Shown: positions 47,601 through 60,900 of the stretch, one piece after another
How the letters are laid out: each line of letters starts with the position of its first letter
How positions within the stretch are numbered: the stretch's first letter is position 1
From: Coffea arabica
Taxonomy: Eukaryota > Streptophyta > Magnoliopsida > Gentianales > Rubiaceae
DNA: 64,000 nt
Direction: 5' to 3'
Assembly (NCBI RefSeq): GCF_036785885.1
Contig: NC_092323.1
Location: forward strand, 11,912,501-11,976,500
The notes under the pieces: model-generated
Told to the model about the DNA's origin: nothing
The model's input: only the letters and a program-made list of their open reading frames with translations
Databases searched by the model: none
Translations under genes and position numbers: made by a program

Positions 47601-50600
47601 TTGAACAATTCTTCTAAGGTCCTATAGTTGACACCCCTTTTTTCTACAGTGCCCTCCATTGTAAATGTCTTGCCCGTTCCTGTTTGCCCATAAGCAAAGA
47701 TACAAACATTGTATCCATCTAATACTGAAGTAACCATAGGCGAAGCATCAGCAAAGACATCAACTGTTAACAGAACATAAACTAAATTAGCATATTTCAA
47801 ATTATAAACCACTGAAATGTTATCCAGTAATCTTGAATAAAAATAAACACCTTGATCATCTTTTGGAGTGTAGACACGGTCAAATTTGAAGGTTTTCTTC
47901 ATTGAGCCAGCATTCAGAATTCCAAGTTCACCATCTTTGGCTGCATCAAAGTCTACAACGATTGAACAGCCAGCTAAAGCCTCAGACTTGCTTAATGGAC
48001 GACATCGACAGAATACCCTGATATTTCCTGTTGCAAATTTGCAAATTGACTGACTGATAAGAAAAAGGAAAGCATTTTGATATGAAATTTTTATGGTAAT
48101 GCCATATAACAGGCGCATAAAATAAAGTTTAAGTGCACCTTTTGCCTCCTGCACTTGATTAAATAGCTTCCTTCTCTTCACTTGCTCTTCATTGTACTTC
48201 ACTTTAAGATCCTCACACTGCTCAACTGTAAATTAATTCACTCAGATTATGAATCTTCCACTCATTTCCCAGATGACCGGTTTATTCGCAATCATATCTT
48301 ACCAAGAGTCTGAACTGCAAAGACCATCTTATTCAACTCAGGGATTGAATCGACACACTCATGTGCTTCCCGAGAAAGTTGAATATGCTCTTGTTTCATC
48401 CTCTGCATGATGAGTCATTGCCAACAGACAACCACACTGAGCTGATTTCTTATAAATTTTTTACTCATGAGCAGAAGTGCTTCTACCCAATTAAAAAAAG
48501 TTGCTTTATTTACCTGAACTTTTTTGTCCAAATCACTTATTGCTGCAACCCAGAACTTTTTCTTGTTCTCATATGTGCTTGAAATACCATTCAGCTTCTC
48601 AGCTTGCTTCTGTAAAGTTTGATCTATAAACCAGAAGAACCACAATTAGACAGATTTAACATGTATGAAAAATGACATCATCATAATATGTCATATAACC
48701 ACGAAAACAGAAAAGAAACAATAAATTACTGTGACTAATATACGAAAATGCCTGCTTCTGAGACAATCAATGTCACTCAACTATTTTCTTATCTTACCAA
48801 GGGAATAAGTCTGGTAAGATTTATTGTCAAGTTCCATCCTAATGTTCTCCAGCAGCTCATTAGCGGATGTCCAGGACATCCATGATTGATAACATTCATC
48901 TGTCTTGCGCTGCAATGACTCAGTCAGCTCTTGTATCTTCTTCTCATATTTTGCGGTTGATTGGAAGCGCAGCTCTTTTTTCTGCATGCTCCCCCAAAAA
49001 AACAAAAACAGAAGTAAGCATCATCCAATTAAAGGGTAGCATCACCTCTTCCAAAAATTGCATGTCATACCTGAGCTGATGTGACTTCTATCTCAGAAGA
49101 ACAGTTATTACATATAAGATGCTCCCTTCTCAGTCTGGGACCTGAAATTAAGTGAAGAGTAGAGAAAAAAAAAATTTCTCAGCACCACTATATAAAACAA
49201 TGCTGAAAGAAAAAGCATAGCAGACCTGAATTAGATGCTTTCCGTATGCAAATCCCGCTAACCACTGGGCTTCCACTGATCCCTTCAAACCTAATTATCA
49301 GGGGCCCCTCTTCCTTAATAGAAACTCTAGCATCAACTAATTGCAAGGGCTTATTGGCGCCAACAATTGAAAAGACATCAAAATCAGATAGAACCTGCAT
49401 TTTAAGTGAATAAATAAGAAAAGAAGGTAAACACAGAACCATTATCTCATGCAAAAAGAGAGCAAGAGAAAACATCACTCCAGATTCTCATACTCAATGA
49501 ACTTGCCTTCTCCTCTTGCATGAACACATTAAATGTTCTCATTCCTTTAGGACCAAAGACGTTTATAATCTCCACAAAGTGAAGATCAATACAGTAATCT
49601 CCAGGAGGAAGATTATCAATCACATAACTACAGTTTCCTAGTCGTGCTGATCGATAGATGAATGGGCAGTCACCACCCTCAGTGATGTATTCCTCTGTCT
49701 GAAATATGTTTCCCCCTTGGAAATAGTCATCAGCCAGAAACTTCATACTGGAATCTATTTCAACTGACGCCTGGGCACCAGAATTAATGAAAAGCACGAT
49801 TTCCTCTAATCCAAGAAACCAGATTCTGAAGTCAGAATTGATTCACTAAAAATTATGCAGCAAAACAGATAGTATAGATCTTTATCAATGACCCTAAAGC
49901 AGTTTAAAAAAATAAATAATAAAAAAACCCTAAAAAGCGCCTTAAAATATGTCTTTCAGGCTAAGCTAGCCAAAAGTATCTATCCTGTTCAATAAAGTAG
50001 ATTGGAATCAGAGCGTTGCCAAGAAAAATTCTTTTTCGTTCCATCATGCACTGCCACTGTCCAACCAAGCCAAGATACCAAACTATTTAGATATGGAAGC
50101 AAATCTACCTACCTCAAGTTTAGCAATTGTGCAGAAAATCTATTCCATTTGCTCAGTTTTCAAACTATTACTTATAAAGATATGCTAGAATGAAATTTGC
50201 ATTGTTGATAATACCACACTTAATCATTCTCATTCTGTAGAAGTTTATTCAACCCCAGTAAAGATGCAAATCCAAAATTTCTTCAAAGAGTCTGACTTGG
50301 ATAGCTGATAATTTGGTGATATGAGAGTTGCTAACAGCCATTTTTTAGCGTATGGAGGTACACTTTTGCAATAAAATACAGCCAAACCATACATATATAA
50401 GTGGCTGGAAAACTCACAAACTTACCAAAAAACAGCTGCTTGCCAATAGGTTCAGTAACTGAAAAGTAAATATAATACTGTTGCAATGAACATGCTGGAA
50501 CTTGACGCACAATGACAATACTATTTCAGGCATCAACTGTTACATTAACATTCTCAATGGTTCCCGTCTAGGTTCTAAGGTTGCATCATTTCACTGGCCT

Positions 50601-51129
50601 AAGCCTAACTATTGAAACCAGTAAATTATTTGATGTTACTGCTGAGTAAGTTTAAGGCAAGATTAATAAGCCAAGAATATAAGCAACATGTGACTCGACT
50701 GATCCCTTTGAACTTTCTTGTAATCATTACAAAAACAACATTTTAATTAACTTAATCAACATTACAACCAGATAATTCTTATCATCCAGAAATTCACACT
50801 ATTAGTCACGCAAAATTGACTCCCATAATTCTACCGAAGTCATAATAACATAATAATTAGTATTTCAAGGAAAAATCAGGGATAATTAAAGGATGAAAAA
50901 ACCAACCTGTACAGTTGGGTTTTGTGAACCCTTTTGGGACTAGTCTAGAACCCATATCGCAAACCATCGAATCAGCTAAAGGTTCTCGGGTTTGGTCCTC
51001 ATCCATGGCTGAAACTCTTTCAGATTCTTGATTTATAGGTTTTTCGAAGAACACCCCAGAAAGGTGGGGGTCTGGAATTAATATTTCTTCAGGGATTTGT
51101 TCAGATGAATTTAACCCAACGTTCTCCAT
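44619..51129 (-). CDS. Kinesin-14 family motor with N-terminal malectin-like domain
   Basis: Nineteen exons: complement(join(44619..45077,45401..45472,45564..45638,45798..45863,46026..46277,46407..46570,46690..46727,46803..47018,47119..47280,47490..47763,47851..48027,48139..48225,48303..48402,48514..48623,48798..48981,49071..49141,49226..49394,49507..49805,50907..51129)); 3198 nt, 1065 residues, phases consistent throughout. Domains: acidic N-terminus; malectin-like (di-glucose-binding) about 76-230 ([30 protein letters not shown]); coiled coil about 255-410; neck and motor about 415-740, with [10 protein letters not shown] typical of kinesin-14, P-loop GQTGTGKT at 499-506, switch I NEHSSRSH about 611-618, switch II DLAGSE at 644-649; then a long coiled coil split into short exons beginning V-(K/I)-(D/E)-LE; basic Ser-rich tail ending [17 protein letters not shown]. 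Expected minus-end-directed microtubule motor, with central motor as in the Arabidopsis 'di-glucose binding protein with kinesin motor domain' pair. Intron 2 has a GC donor (AAG|GCAAGT). Confidence 0.93.
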
Positions 51130-54100
51130 GAAATTTAGGATTCAGTTCTAAGGAAATTTGAAAATTTTCTACTTCTTTTCTCTGATTTGGGCGTGTAAAT
51201 GGAGTAAAAGATACAATCTTGAACTTTAGGGAAAGCTGGTCGAAGTAAGAAACTGGTCGGTCTGATTCAGTTTGAAAGCGCATTCAAGTTCAAATTTCGT
51301 TAAAAAGCTGACCGTTACGTTACGCTGCACTAGAATGGGCTAAGAAAATACCTTGGGCTCAGCCTGTTGGACTTGGGTGGTCGTTGTCTGGGCCATGGTT
51401 GGTCCTTGAAGAAACCCAAAATCCCACCTAGCCGAATGCTTACTGTATTAGTTTGGATTAGCTTCTTTAATGCAAGAATTTTGACTCTTAAACTCGGCTC
51501 GTTAAGTTATTAAGTCGAGCTCGAACTCGACTTATATAACACAAATGTGAGTTCAAATGAGCTCGAGTTCAAAAAAATTCAAATGTTCCTGAATATCTTA
51601 TACAATTTCACAATTCAAAAAATTTAACCAATTTAATTAGTCAATTGAATGAGAAAATTTTCACTAAATATCAAAAGGTTCCCAATTTTTTAAACAAAAA
51701 TTCTTAAACAATAAAAGCAAAGTATATCTACATAATTGCTAAGAAAAATTAGGAATACTGGCGAATTTAAATGAACTATTTGCAAGCTATGTTGAGCTCA
51801 AATTGTTTAGAAAATAAGCCTAAGCCGAACTCGAGCTGATACGAGTCTAGCCAAACTAGGTTGAGTTCATGAGCAACTCAATTCATCTAACAACTCTATA
51901 GTTTTTTGTACCATAAATAAGAGAGATAAAAGTTTAGCTCTTGAATGTTGTTTTCTTGACTCTCAAGCCTTTTTTCATCCACTTTGTATGATAAGCCCCA
52001 CAATATAACCAATTATTGTTATAAAAGATAACGAAAATCTTCCATGTTTCATATACGCACATACGATAGCATACCTACGCACGTATAAAAATATAGGGTT
52101 AAATTGAATATCAGAATTTGGTTGATCATTTAAAATTTTCAAATTAAAATCAAGTAACATAATCATTTTTTTAATCAATTTTAACACAAAAGTCAAGTTC
52201 AAAATTGAAATGGTAAAACTTTTTGTCCAACATTAACGTAGGGAAAAATTATTGTTGGACAAACATTTGGTTCAACTTGAATTCTACACTTTTTACTAAC
52301 TAAACACAATATAAGCTTAAATTTATTAAAAAAAAAAACATTGCAACAAATTACATGACGCGTTAGTAGCTTGGGATTAATAAATGACCAAGCTATCATT
52401 TTATTTTATTTTGGTATAAATGGATTCGAATATGAAATCTGTCACTAACACTCTCTTCTTCTGAATCATTCAATCCGTCCCCACTCCAAGTTTTCATTTT
52501 TAGTCGCTACATCGCAAGTATGTATCTTTTAAAAGCTATACCAAAACTGAGGGTTACTTATTCACATAAATTGAGTTTTAGCTTGGCCTTCAAGAAATAC
52601 AAATGAATCACACTGTCCAAACAATATTAATAATTGCCTAATTATCAACATATCGTCCAATTCTTTAGAATTATTTTAAATAGCAACTTCACCACGCGTT
52701 GTCTTGCTCATTCCCCTCTCTATCACTGTCTCCATCCCTACAACAATTATATAGCTCTTCTTCTTATACCCTCATCCCCCGCTAACCATTAATCTGCCAT
52801 TTTTTGATTTGATCAGGATGCACAAATAGAAAACAACATTCTTCCTCCTTAAAAAAAAATAATAATCAATTACACGCAAGGTATGTCTTAGTATGAGTTA
52901 ATTCAAAAAACAGACCAGTATTTTTTATACCTCTATTCAAATATTCGAGAAAATATTTGTACTTAAATTAAATATTCAAATTACCAGTGAAATTTTGGAA
53001 AACTTTTCTACATAAATAGGTGATAAAGCCATAGAATTCACAGAAATACTCAATTGCATAAAAAAAAACTAAGTACTGTTTGAGATAATTTTTATAACGA
53101 TCATACATCTAGAACAAAATATAAGTACATAATTATTGTCAGTAAAACATAGGTATGCAAGAACCCAATCTCATGAAAGAATATCAACATGTATGAAAGT
53201 TTAAAAATTTTCCAATGTACTACTAACAAAGACCATATTAAGTTACCAAGTGAAAATTGCGAGTTTATTTAAAACAAAATGTTGTAAGTAGATAAGAAAG
53301 AATCTAAAGGGACTCATAAATTTCTTAAATCTCTTATAATTTCCCCTTATTTTCTTAAATCTAAATATTCGGATGCACAAAATTATTGATTGAAACAAGG
53401 GCTTTCATCCAAATAGATTTGTAGGACGCAAAAAAAAAAAGGAAAGATTTGTAGGATTGTAGGCACACGCGCTAGTAAAAGATCGTTGAAGGGCCCTGAT
53501 TATATTTGTCTCCGAAAGTGTACGGTATTCCCCTGCAATCGTTTTCAATGCCATCCATGGCTTAATTCCAAAACCTCACCCTTAAAAAATTTCCCTCACT
53601 TTCCTCACTCTCCTTTTTTCTGGGCTCCTCTCCCCTTCCTCCCCAGCCCCCCAAACTGAAAAAAGAACCCTTGTTGGGTTCTTTTTCCAGCTCCTCCATT
53701 TTTGTAGTCTTTAAAGCAGCAGTAGTGCTGCTGCTGCAAGATTGAAAGTCCGTCTTGGTCATCACAAAATCTTTGGCTTTATCTAGTCAACTAAAGAAAC
53801 CCCTTTTCAATAATTTTATTGATTTCAGTGCCGTCCTGCAGAAAAAAGGGGAAAGGTCAGTCTTTTTTCTTTTGGTTTTTGATTGTTGCTACTTCTTTGC
53901 TGTACTACATTTTCAGTTTAAGTTAGAGGATTATTTGATTTCACAACTGGGATTTTTTTGGGAATCAGCCTTCTGCCATTGGCGGACATTGCTTAAGTAA
54001 TTAGTACAGATGAGTACTTGTTTGGTTTTGATTTTTGAGTGTGTTTTTTGGCCTAATTGTGGTTTTATCAAGATCTTGGAAGGAAAAATGGATGGTTTTT

Positions 54101-54910
54101 AATCGAAATTTTACTCCTGAAGTTGATTTTGCTCGTTCTTGTGGGTTCACTTTCAGTTAATCCATGAAACATTAGCTGTTAACAGGGGTGTTGATAATTA
54201 GCAATAGAGTAGAAGAATCCTGGGAAAGTTTGAGCAAAACACCATTTTTCAACACTTAAACCTTCTAAAATGGAAAGTAACTGCCAGACTTGCTGCTGAA
54301 GTAATCCTTATAGCTGAGCTAAAGGTTACATTAAAGGAAAATGATTGAGGATTGACAGCTTTCATGATCAGCTAAATAAACCATTTTAACTTCAACCATC
54401 TAAACAAACCCATATGAGCCAAAGGCTGCATCTTGATTGGATGTATTATCCAGATTAACTATTCGTTAACGCCTTGCCAGTGTGAAGTTCCGAATGAGAT
54501 TCTGAGATATTAAATTTGTTACAAGTTTGATCCTTGTTGAGTTAATTCCTTGCATCAGCTGGTTAGCCTTTATTTGACAAAGAGAATGAAAGAGAAAAGA
54601 GAAAAAACTATCATGCTGTTTTATTAACATAAGTTGTGTTGACAGTGGAGCTACTATATCTATTTGTTTTTTTTTCCATTTGCAGTCTAAAGGTAGAAAT
54701 TGAAGTGTTATTCCTGGGAAGTATTTTGCACTTATATGTGTATGGGCTCTTCATCCACCATAATTTGTCTCCTATCATCTTATCCTTGGTTTGAATCAGT
54801 GTTTTTTAATGTCATTTAGTTATTTCTGGTGTTTTGTGGATAAAAATGTTGCTCCCTCGCTTACATTTTATGCTTTTATTGGTTAGCCATATACTTTTAT
54901 ATTGCTGGAG
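51130..54910. other. Divergent promoter region between the kinesin and FAR1-ALDH6 genes
   Basis: The left part is the kinesin leader and promoter. The middle (51450-53500) is AT-rich with no gene. From about 53600 to 54910 lies a likely leader of the FAR1-ALDH6 gene: a CT/GC-richer block with a short CTG run (53714-53738), a donor-like AAAG|GTCAGT near 53856 and an acceptor-like TTTGCAG near 54686. This suggests non-coding first exon(s) and a leader intron of about 0.8 kb, unproven. Confidence 0.4.
51309..51319 (-). promoter_or_regulatory. MSA-like mitosis-specific activator element
   Basis: The minus strand reads CGTAACGGTCA, matching the MSA consensus (T/C)C(T/C)AACGG(T/C)(T/C)A at 10 of 11 positions, about 180 bp before the kinesin ATG. 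Such sites bind three-repeat MYB proteins and drive G2/M expression, fitting a mitotic kinesin. A single site, not tested. Confidence 0.5.
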
Positions 54911-57900
54911 ATGGAACTTCAGATTCAATCAGATGTCACTACGGAGAGGTTGATGCTTCCACCGCCACCTGGTACATTTCAGGATCGTGAAGAGCTAATC
55001 AAACATGTCCGTGAGTTTGGCGCAAGCCAGGGATATGTGGTGACTATTAAGAAGTCCAGGAGGGATAGAAGAGTTATACTTGGTTGTGACAGAGGAGGTG
55101 TATATCGCAACAGAAGGAAGATGGATGAAAGCAAGCGCAAAAGGAAAGCATGTTCACGCCTTATCAATTGTCCTTTTGAAGCCATAGGTAAGAAAGATGA
55201 TGATGTTTGGGTGCTTACAATCCGAAATGGAGAGCACAACCATGAACCTTTAAGGGACATGTCTGAGCATCCTTATAGTCGTCGTTTTACTGAGGATGAG
55301 GTCAGACAAATCAAGCAAATGACGGAAGCTGGTGTAAAACCGCGTCAAGTGCTTAAAACTCTAAAGCAAAGCAATCCTGAGTTTCAGTCAACACCAAGAC
55401 ATCTTTACAATCTCAAAGCTAAAATTCGTCAAGGGAAATTTTCAGGTCATCCATTTCTATGCTTTTTAATTTCTTAGCTTGCTCAATTCATTACATCGTG
55501 GTAAGTTATTCATAGAAATCTGCTATTTCTTGATGAGATAAACTCTTGGCATTCCAATAACAGAAAAATTGATGCTCATTGGATTGACTTTTGCAAGAAA
55601 ATTAGAACTTTACAGAAAAATATTTTTCTGCTGCAGAGAACAATTTTAAGTCATGGAGACCCAACATGTTCATGCCTTTAAGTACATCTGCTGATGAATT
55701 GGAAAAACATACCTACCCTGTAAGTCTTGATGCATGTAGAAGATATATGTCATCAGTTTCTTAATCTGTTAATTTTGTGATATTGGCAACATGTCTATTT
55801 ATTTATTTATTTTTTTGTGTTATAGCTGAGGGTTCCTAATTATATTGGAGGTAAATTTGAAGAGTCACAAGCCAGTGAAAGTATTGATGTCATAAATCCT
55901 GTAAGCAAATATACATTGAGTTTGCAATTTGTTTCTCTAATACTATTAATTTCTCACCAAGAGCCGTTTGTAGATATATACCTTTTGAATAAATGAAACT
56001 ATCAGGCAACTCAAGAAGTTGTTTCCCGAGTTCCTTTGACTACCCATGAAGAGTTCAAAGCTGCAGTGACTGCTGCCAAACATGCATTTCCTATGTGGAG
56101 AAACACGCCCGTCACAATGCGTCAGCGGATCATGTTCAAATTCCAAGAGCTCATTCGCAGGGATATAGTATGTGGAATATGATGCTTTTGTTTCTGTACT
56201 TAATAAGTTGCTTACTGTTTTCACAGAAAATTGATGAACCTGAAAGACACTACCATTTTCGCAAAAATATGTAGGACAAGATTGTGGAGAATATTGCAAC
56301 AGAGCAGGGAAAGACACTAAATGGAGCCAAAGGCGACGTGCTTCGTGGTTTAGGTTAATATCATTTTTATATCTAATACTTCTCTTATATCAGATTTTTT
56401 GTTCTGTATGGTTTCAGTTCAAGCAGTTGAATTAGGGTTTGAACTCAAGTTGTCTTGATTCCACCTTTTCTTTCCCTGGCTTTGCTTGTAGAGGTTGTTG
56501 AACAATCATGTGGTATGGCAACTCTGCAGATGGGGGAGTTTATTCCTAATGCCACAAGTGGAGTTGATACATATTGTATTAGAGAACCTCTTGGTGTTTG
56601 TGCTGGTATATGCCCCTTGAACTTGCCAGAAATGATTTCTTTATGGGTATGCAATGGTGGACTTCTGCTTATTTTATTTATCTCTATTCCTGAAATTTTT
56701 AATCCTAAATAAGTGTTTATTGGGTCCACAGATGTTTCCTATTGCAGTTACATGTGGCAATACATTTATTCTGAAGCCATCTGTGAAGAATCCTGGTAAT
56801 TCTTTATCCTTCTTCTTCTTCTTCTTCTTCTTCTTCTTGTACGTCAACTTTAAAACTTGCCTGTTATATTTCTGATTGAACTTTATGGGTTCGCTATATA
56901 GTCAGTATTATAATATTTGCTTCCACAGAATATCTATTAATTTGTTGCTGAAGCCTGTAATACGGTATGCACTATCATTTGTATTATGTGAAGGAAATAG
57001 TAGATTCATCTTTATGTTACCTCATCTTACCTACTTTTTGTCATCATGTGTCTTTTTTACTGCTGTTGTCTCTCTTTTCTGCTAGGATCTACAGAACAAC
57101 TAGCTTTTAGTTGAAACCGAGAAGCATTCTCTGTGGTCATCTGGTAACACTTAGAATATGTGTTTTTGAAGACACCAATTGAACTCTTGGGCTGACTTCT
57201 ATCTTTATTAGTCCTATATCTCAATACCCTGTTGATATTAACTGAGCTCGTCTTCAGTGGTTCAGCCAGGAGCCTGAGTGTAGGGAGCTCACTGTTTTTT
57301 TGGTAGGTGTAGGACAACTGCCAATAGAAACTTTTATAACAACAGACTGTGTTATAGACAACCATAGAAATGGGTATTGCGTTTGGCCCCAACTTTTATG
57401 AATTGTTGAAATTATAGTCCATAGACACCTAGTACAAAAGGCAGCTGAATTATATACATTTTGTTACACAATAGACACCTACAGTACTTGAAAATGGGAC
57501 ATTCAATGAAAAACAGATCCCAGTTTATTTGGCTTCAAAAGTCTGTGATAATATATTTTGAAGTGGCTCTTATATTTATTTTACAAAATTTGGAGCTTAT
57601 AATTTAGGACAAGATTAGGTTTGTCCTAGAGATTTCCTAGCCTATTTTAGAAATTTTTCAAAGTTGAGGGTGGGCAATGTGCATCCTCACTTATATGTGT
57701 CTCTGCCGCAGCTTGTCCTTGTGTGTTCATAACTGTAGCTTCTGAGCTTTTGCTGAGAAATACTGCTGATGTGTTCTGAGTAGAATGATAGTCCTATCTT
57801 CTTTGGTCCTCCTGAACTAATTAAGTGACTTAGAACTATTGATTCTGTTTGTTCTATATAAGGATCTAGATTTTTCAGTGGTCTGGTGATGGCTAGGTAC

Positions 57901-60900
57901 TATATTCCTGGAAGCATTTGAAGTGTATATTATTTGGTCTGAAGCTTTTCATGAGCAAGTGGTTTTAGCAAAAACCACAAGACAACAGAGGGAGCTGTTA
58001 AGAAATAGGCAGAAGAAATAGGCAGAGTGGTGAATAGTATGGAGGGAGAATTGATAAATTGAAATGGGTTTAGTAGCAGTTTATAGGTCTGCAGTGGGAC
58101 AGCCATGAAATGCATATTATAAGTTTCACTTAGTGAGTTTTGTGTATTGGTATGTGTGATTTTGTGATATTGGAAAAGCTATGTCCAGGTATCTATATTG
58201 GATTTGTGTCCATTTAAGCTCGCTTTTGTAGAAAATTCGGTCTCATTTGCGAAATCATTTTTATGTGTAGGATTATACTGGATATCAGCATTATGTATGT
58301 AATTGCCAAAGTAGACTTCATATTGAATGGTTGAATTTTAAAAATATGTTGTTTTTTTCTCAATTTGTCTAAATAATTCTGCTAGCCAGATGCAAATGAG
58401 AAAGAAGGCCCGAAAATCTAAACTTAGACCTACCCACGCCCCACAGTCTAGAGGCATATAATTTTTGAGTTTGAAAAGATGAGCTCATCAAATATTTTTT
58501 AGAAGTTGTGATCTCCAAGGGAGTTCCAAAAGATGGATGTTTCTCAGCTTTAAAGATGGGAAATTGCTAAGCCTTGCATACTTACCTGGATACAGTCAGA
58601 ATGGTGGGCGCCTTTTTGCGTGGGCGCACTAGATAATTGAATGAAACACCTTGTAACACTTGGCATCTTTGCATGAGAATTATGGAAATCACAATACAAG
58701 ATGTTCTGCTTTTGAATCAAAGCCTTAAGCAAGAAATAGAGTAACTGAACTGAAAGGGCACAAAATATCCATTGATTGTTTGCATAAGTAAAGTTGTCTC
58801 AGTAACCTATCTGCTGGTGGAAAGGATGTCAAATGCAATGCAAATGAAGAGTTTTAAAAAATTTAATAAAGCCTCTTAAGTTCCCTTTTTCTTCCATTCC
58901 TTATGCTTTGCTCCTATCCTCCCTCTTAAGTTCCCTTTTTGTTCCATCCCTTATGCTTTGCTCCTGTCCTTCCATTTGTCTGATTCCCCAATAGATGATA
59001 CCACTCTTAGGAATTAGGATTATAAAATAAAGTGGAAAACTGCTTCAGGTGCACTTTGTTAAATTAGTTCAAAGTGGACAATCTCTGGATTGAATAAAGG
59101 TTCAAGAAATCAATTTGTGAAGTGCGGATGATTACTTGTAGTTCAGCAGACAGGACTGAACAGAAATAGGAGCCAACATAAAGTTTGACAATGGTTTTGA
59201 GAAGAGACGGTGGGCTAAACTAGCTATGTTGTTACATTTTTCCTGTAGCCGTTTTCTCTACCACTGATATGTTCTACTATTATTAAAACCATCAAGTTTC
59301 CTTTTTTTTTTCGGTTGTGAATCTCTTAGATTAGCAAATTTTTGTTAAGTAACTGCCTGTTGTTCTAGGAGCTTCAATGATGCTTGCAGCATTGGCTGCA
59401 GAAGCTGGTTTACCAGATGGTGTTTTAAATGTTGTTCATGGTGGCCAGGTAAGTTTTTTGATTCCAAGAGTCATTGTCACTTTTAGATGTTGCGGACACT
59501 TCCTCTGAAATTCCATTTTTTTCTTAATTGGACTCCTATGGCTTTTTTTATTATTATTTTTATAATTTACTGATATTATTCTTTTCTTCTACCTCTTCTT
59601 CTGGTGAAACGAATAATGGATTGCAAGTAGATGATTTTGGGTCTTTGATTGGTGAGCATTGCTCATGTAAAAAGGGTACAGGCTGAACTTTTAAAATATC
59701 TGCTAGAGTTTGACTACCAGTTTTGTAACTGACATCAGAATCTGTGAACAACTGGTATTAACCTGACCAGTTCCATGACTTACAGGATCAGTTATGTTGA
59801 GCAAAATGGTGAATCTGTAGCTGATTTCTTGGTTCTAATTTTGTCTTTAGGCCCTCAAAATGGGATTATGATGCTGTTCTCATAGAAAATTTACTATCAT
59901 AATGCTAAAAAAATAGTTTTATGAAGGCACTTCAACCCACAAGGAGATGGGACCATTGTATTGACTCCAGAGTCTAACTTAATAAAGATGGAATCATTGC
60001 AACCTAGTCAGATGGCTGACTCTGAATGCCCCTTTGCTTGCGGACCCCAGCCTCCCTGAACTTTTTATTCTGGAAACTGATCTAAGCTAATAACTTGTTT
60101 TGGTGGGAAAGCATTTTATTGCAGTTTTGATGTATCTGTAGTTAATTTTTTGGTTTTGTTCAGGAGATTATCAACTACATGTGTGATGATGATGATGTAA
60201 AAGCTATATCCTTGGTTGGTTCAAATACTGTAAGTTGCTGAAGGGAGCTTGTATAAGCTATTCTTGATATTAATAACCCGACACTGACATGTGCACAGAT
60301 AAATATGCATGTTTTTGAAGTTGCCAAGAGTCCTTGGTTGATGCTGTAAAAAATGAGTTTGTCCTGTGAAAGTTCATACAACTCCACTGGAATATTGCTA
60401 TTTGAAAAATTGTTCAAATAAATACACACTGAAGATGGCATATCTTTGCCCCTCCTATTTTCAAGAGAAAAGCTTTCATAACTTGTGTGACATTCCAAAC
60501 CTCATGATTCCAGGGGTAAAATTCTATTTTTATCTGTGATTCCTGTCATTCAGCTCTGTATCGGATTAGCAGTTCACTGGTTATGCTTTAAAAAATTCAG
60601 CATAACTATTTTTTCAAAGAAGAATTTTGAAAAAAAAAAACTAAGACTTTGTTTAGTTGAATCTTGACTTTAAATATTTTCTATACCTTGTGTATTAAGG
60701 CGGGTATGCACACATATGCTAGGGCAGCAACTAGAGGCAAACGTGTTCAGGTATGTATATCTTCATTTCTTATGCAGAATGCCTCTATTGAGGTTTGTTA
60801 TGCTTTCCTTTCTTTTTTTTTGGGTGATTATAGCTATGGATACTTCTCAGTCTAATATGGAAGCCAAAAATCATGCTGTTGTCATGCCTGATGCAAATCC

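Larger units (their letters stand above)
56796..59368 (+). other. Large intron 7 of the FAR1-ALDH6 gene
   Basis: 2.57-kb intron with no coding content. Contains the CTT repeat above and an exact-period 50-bp tandem pair at 58872-58921 and 58922-58971 (CCTCTTAAGTTCCCTTTTT...). No transposon ends were recognised. Confidence 0.6.
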
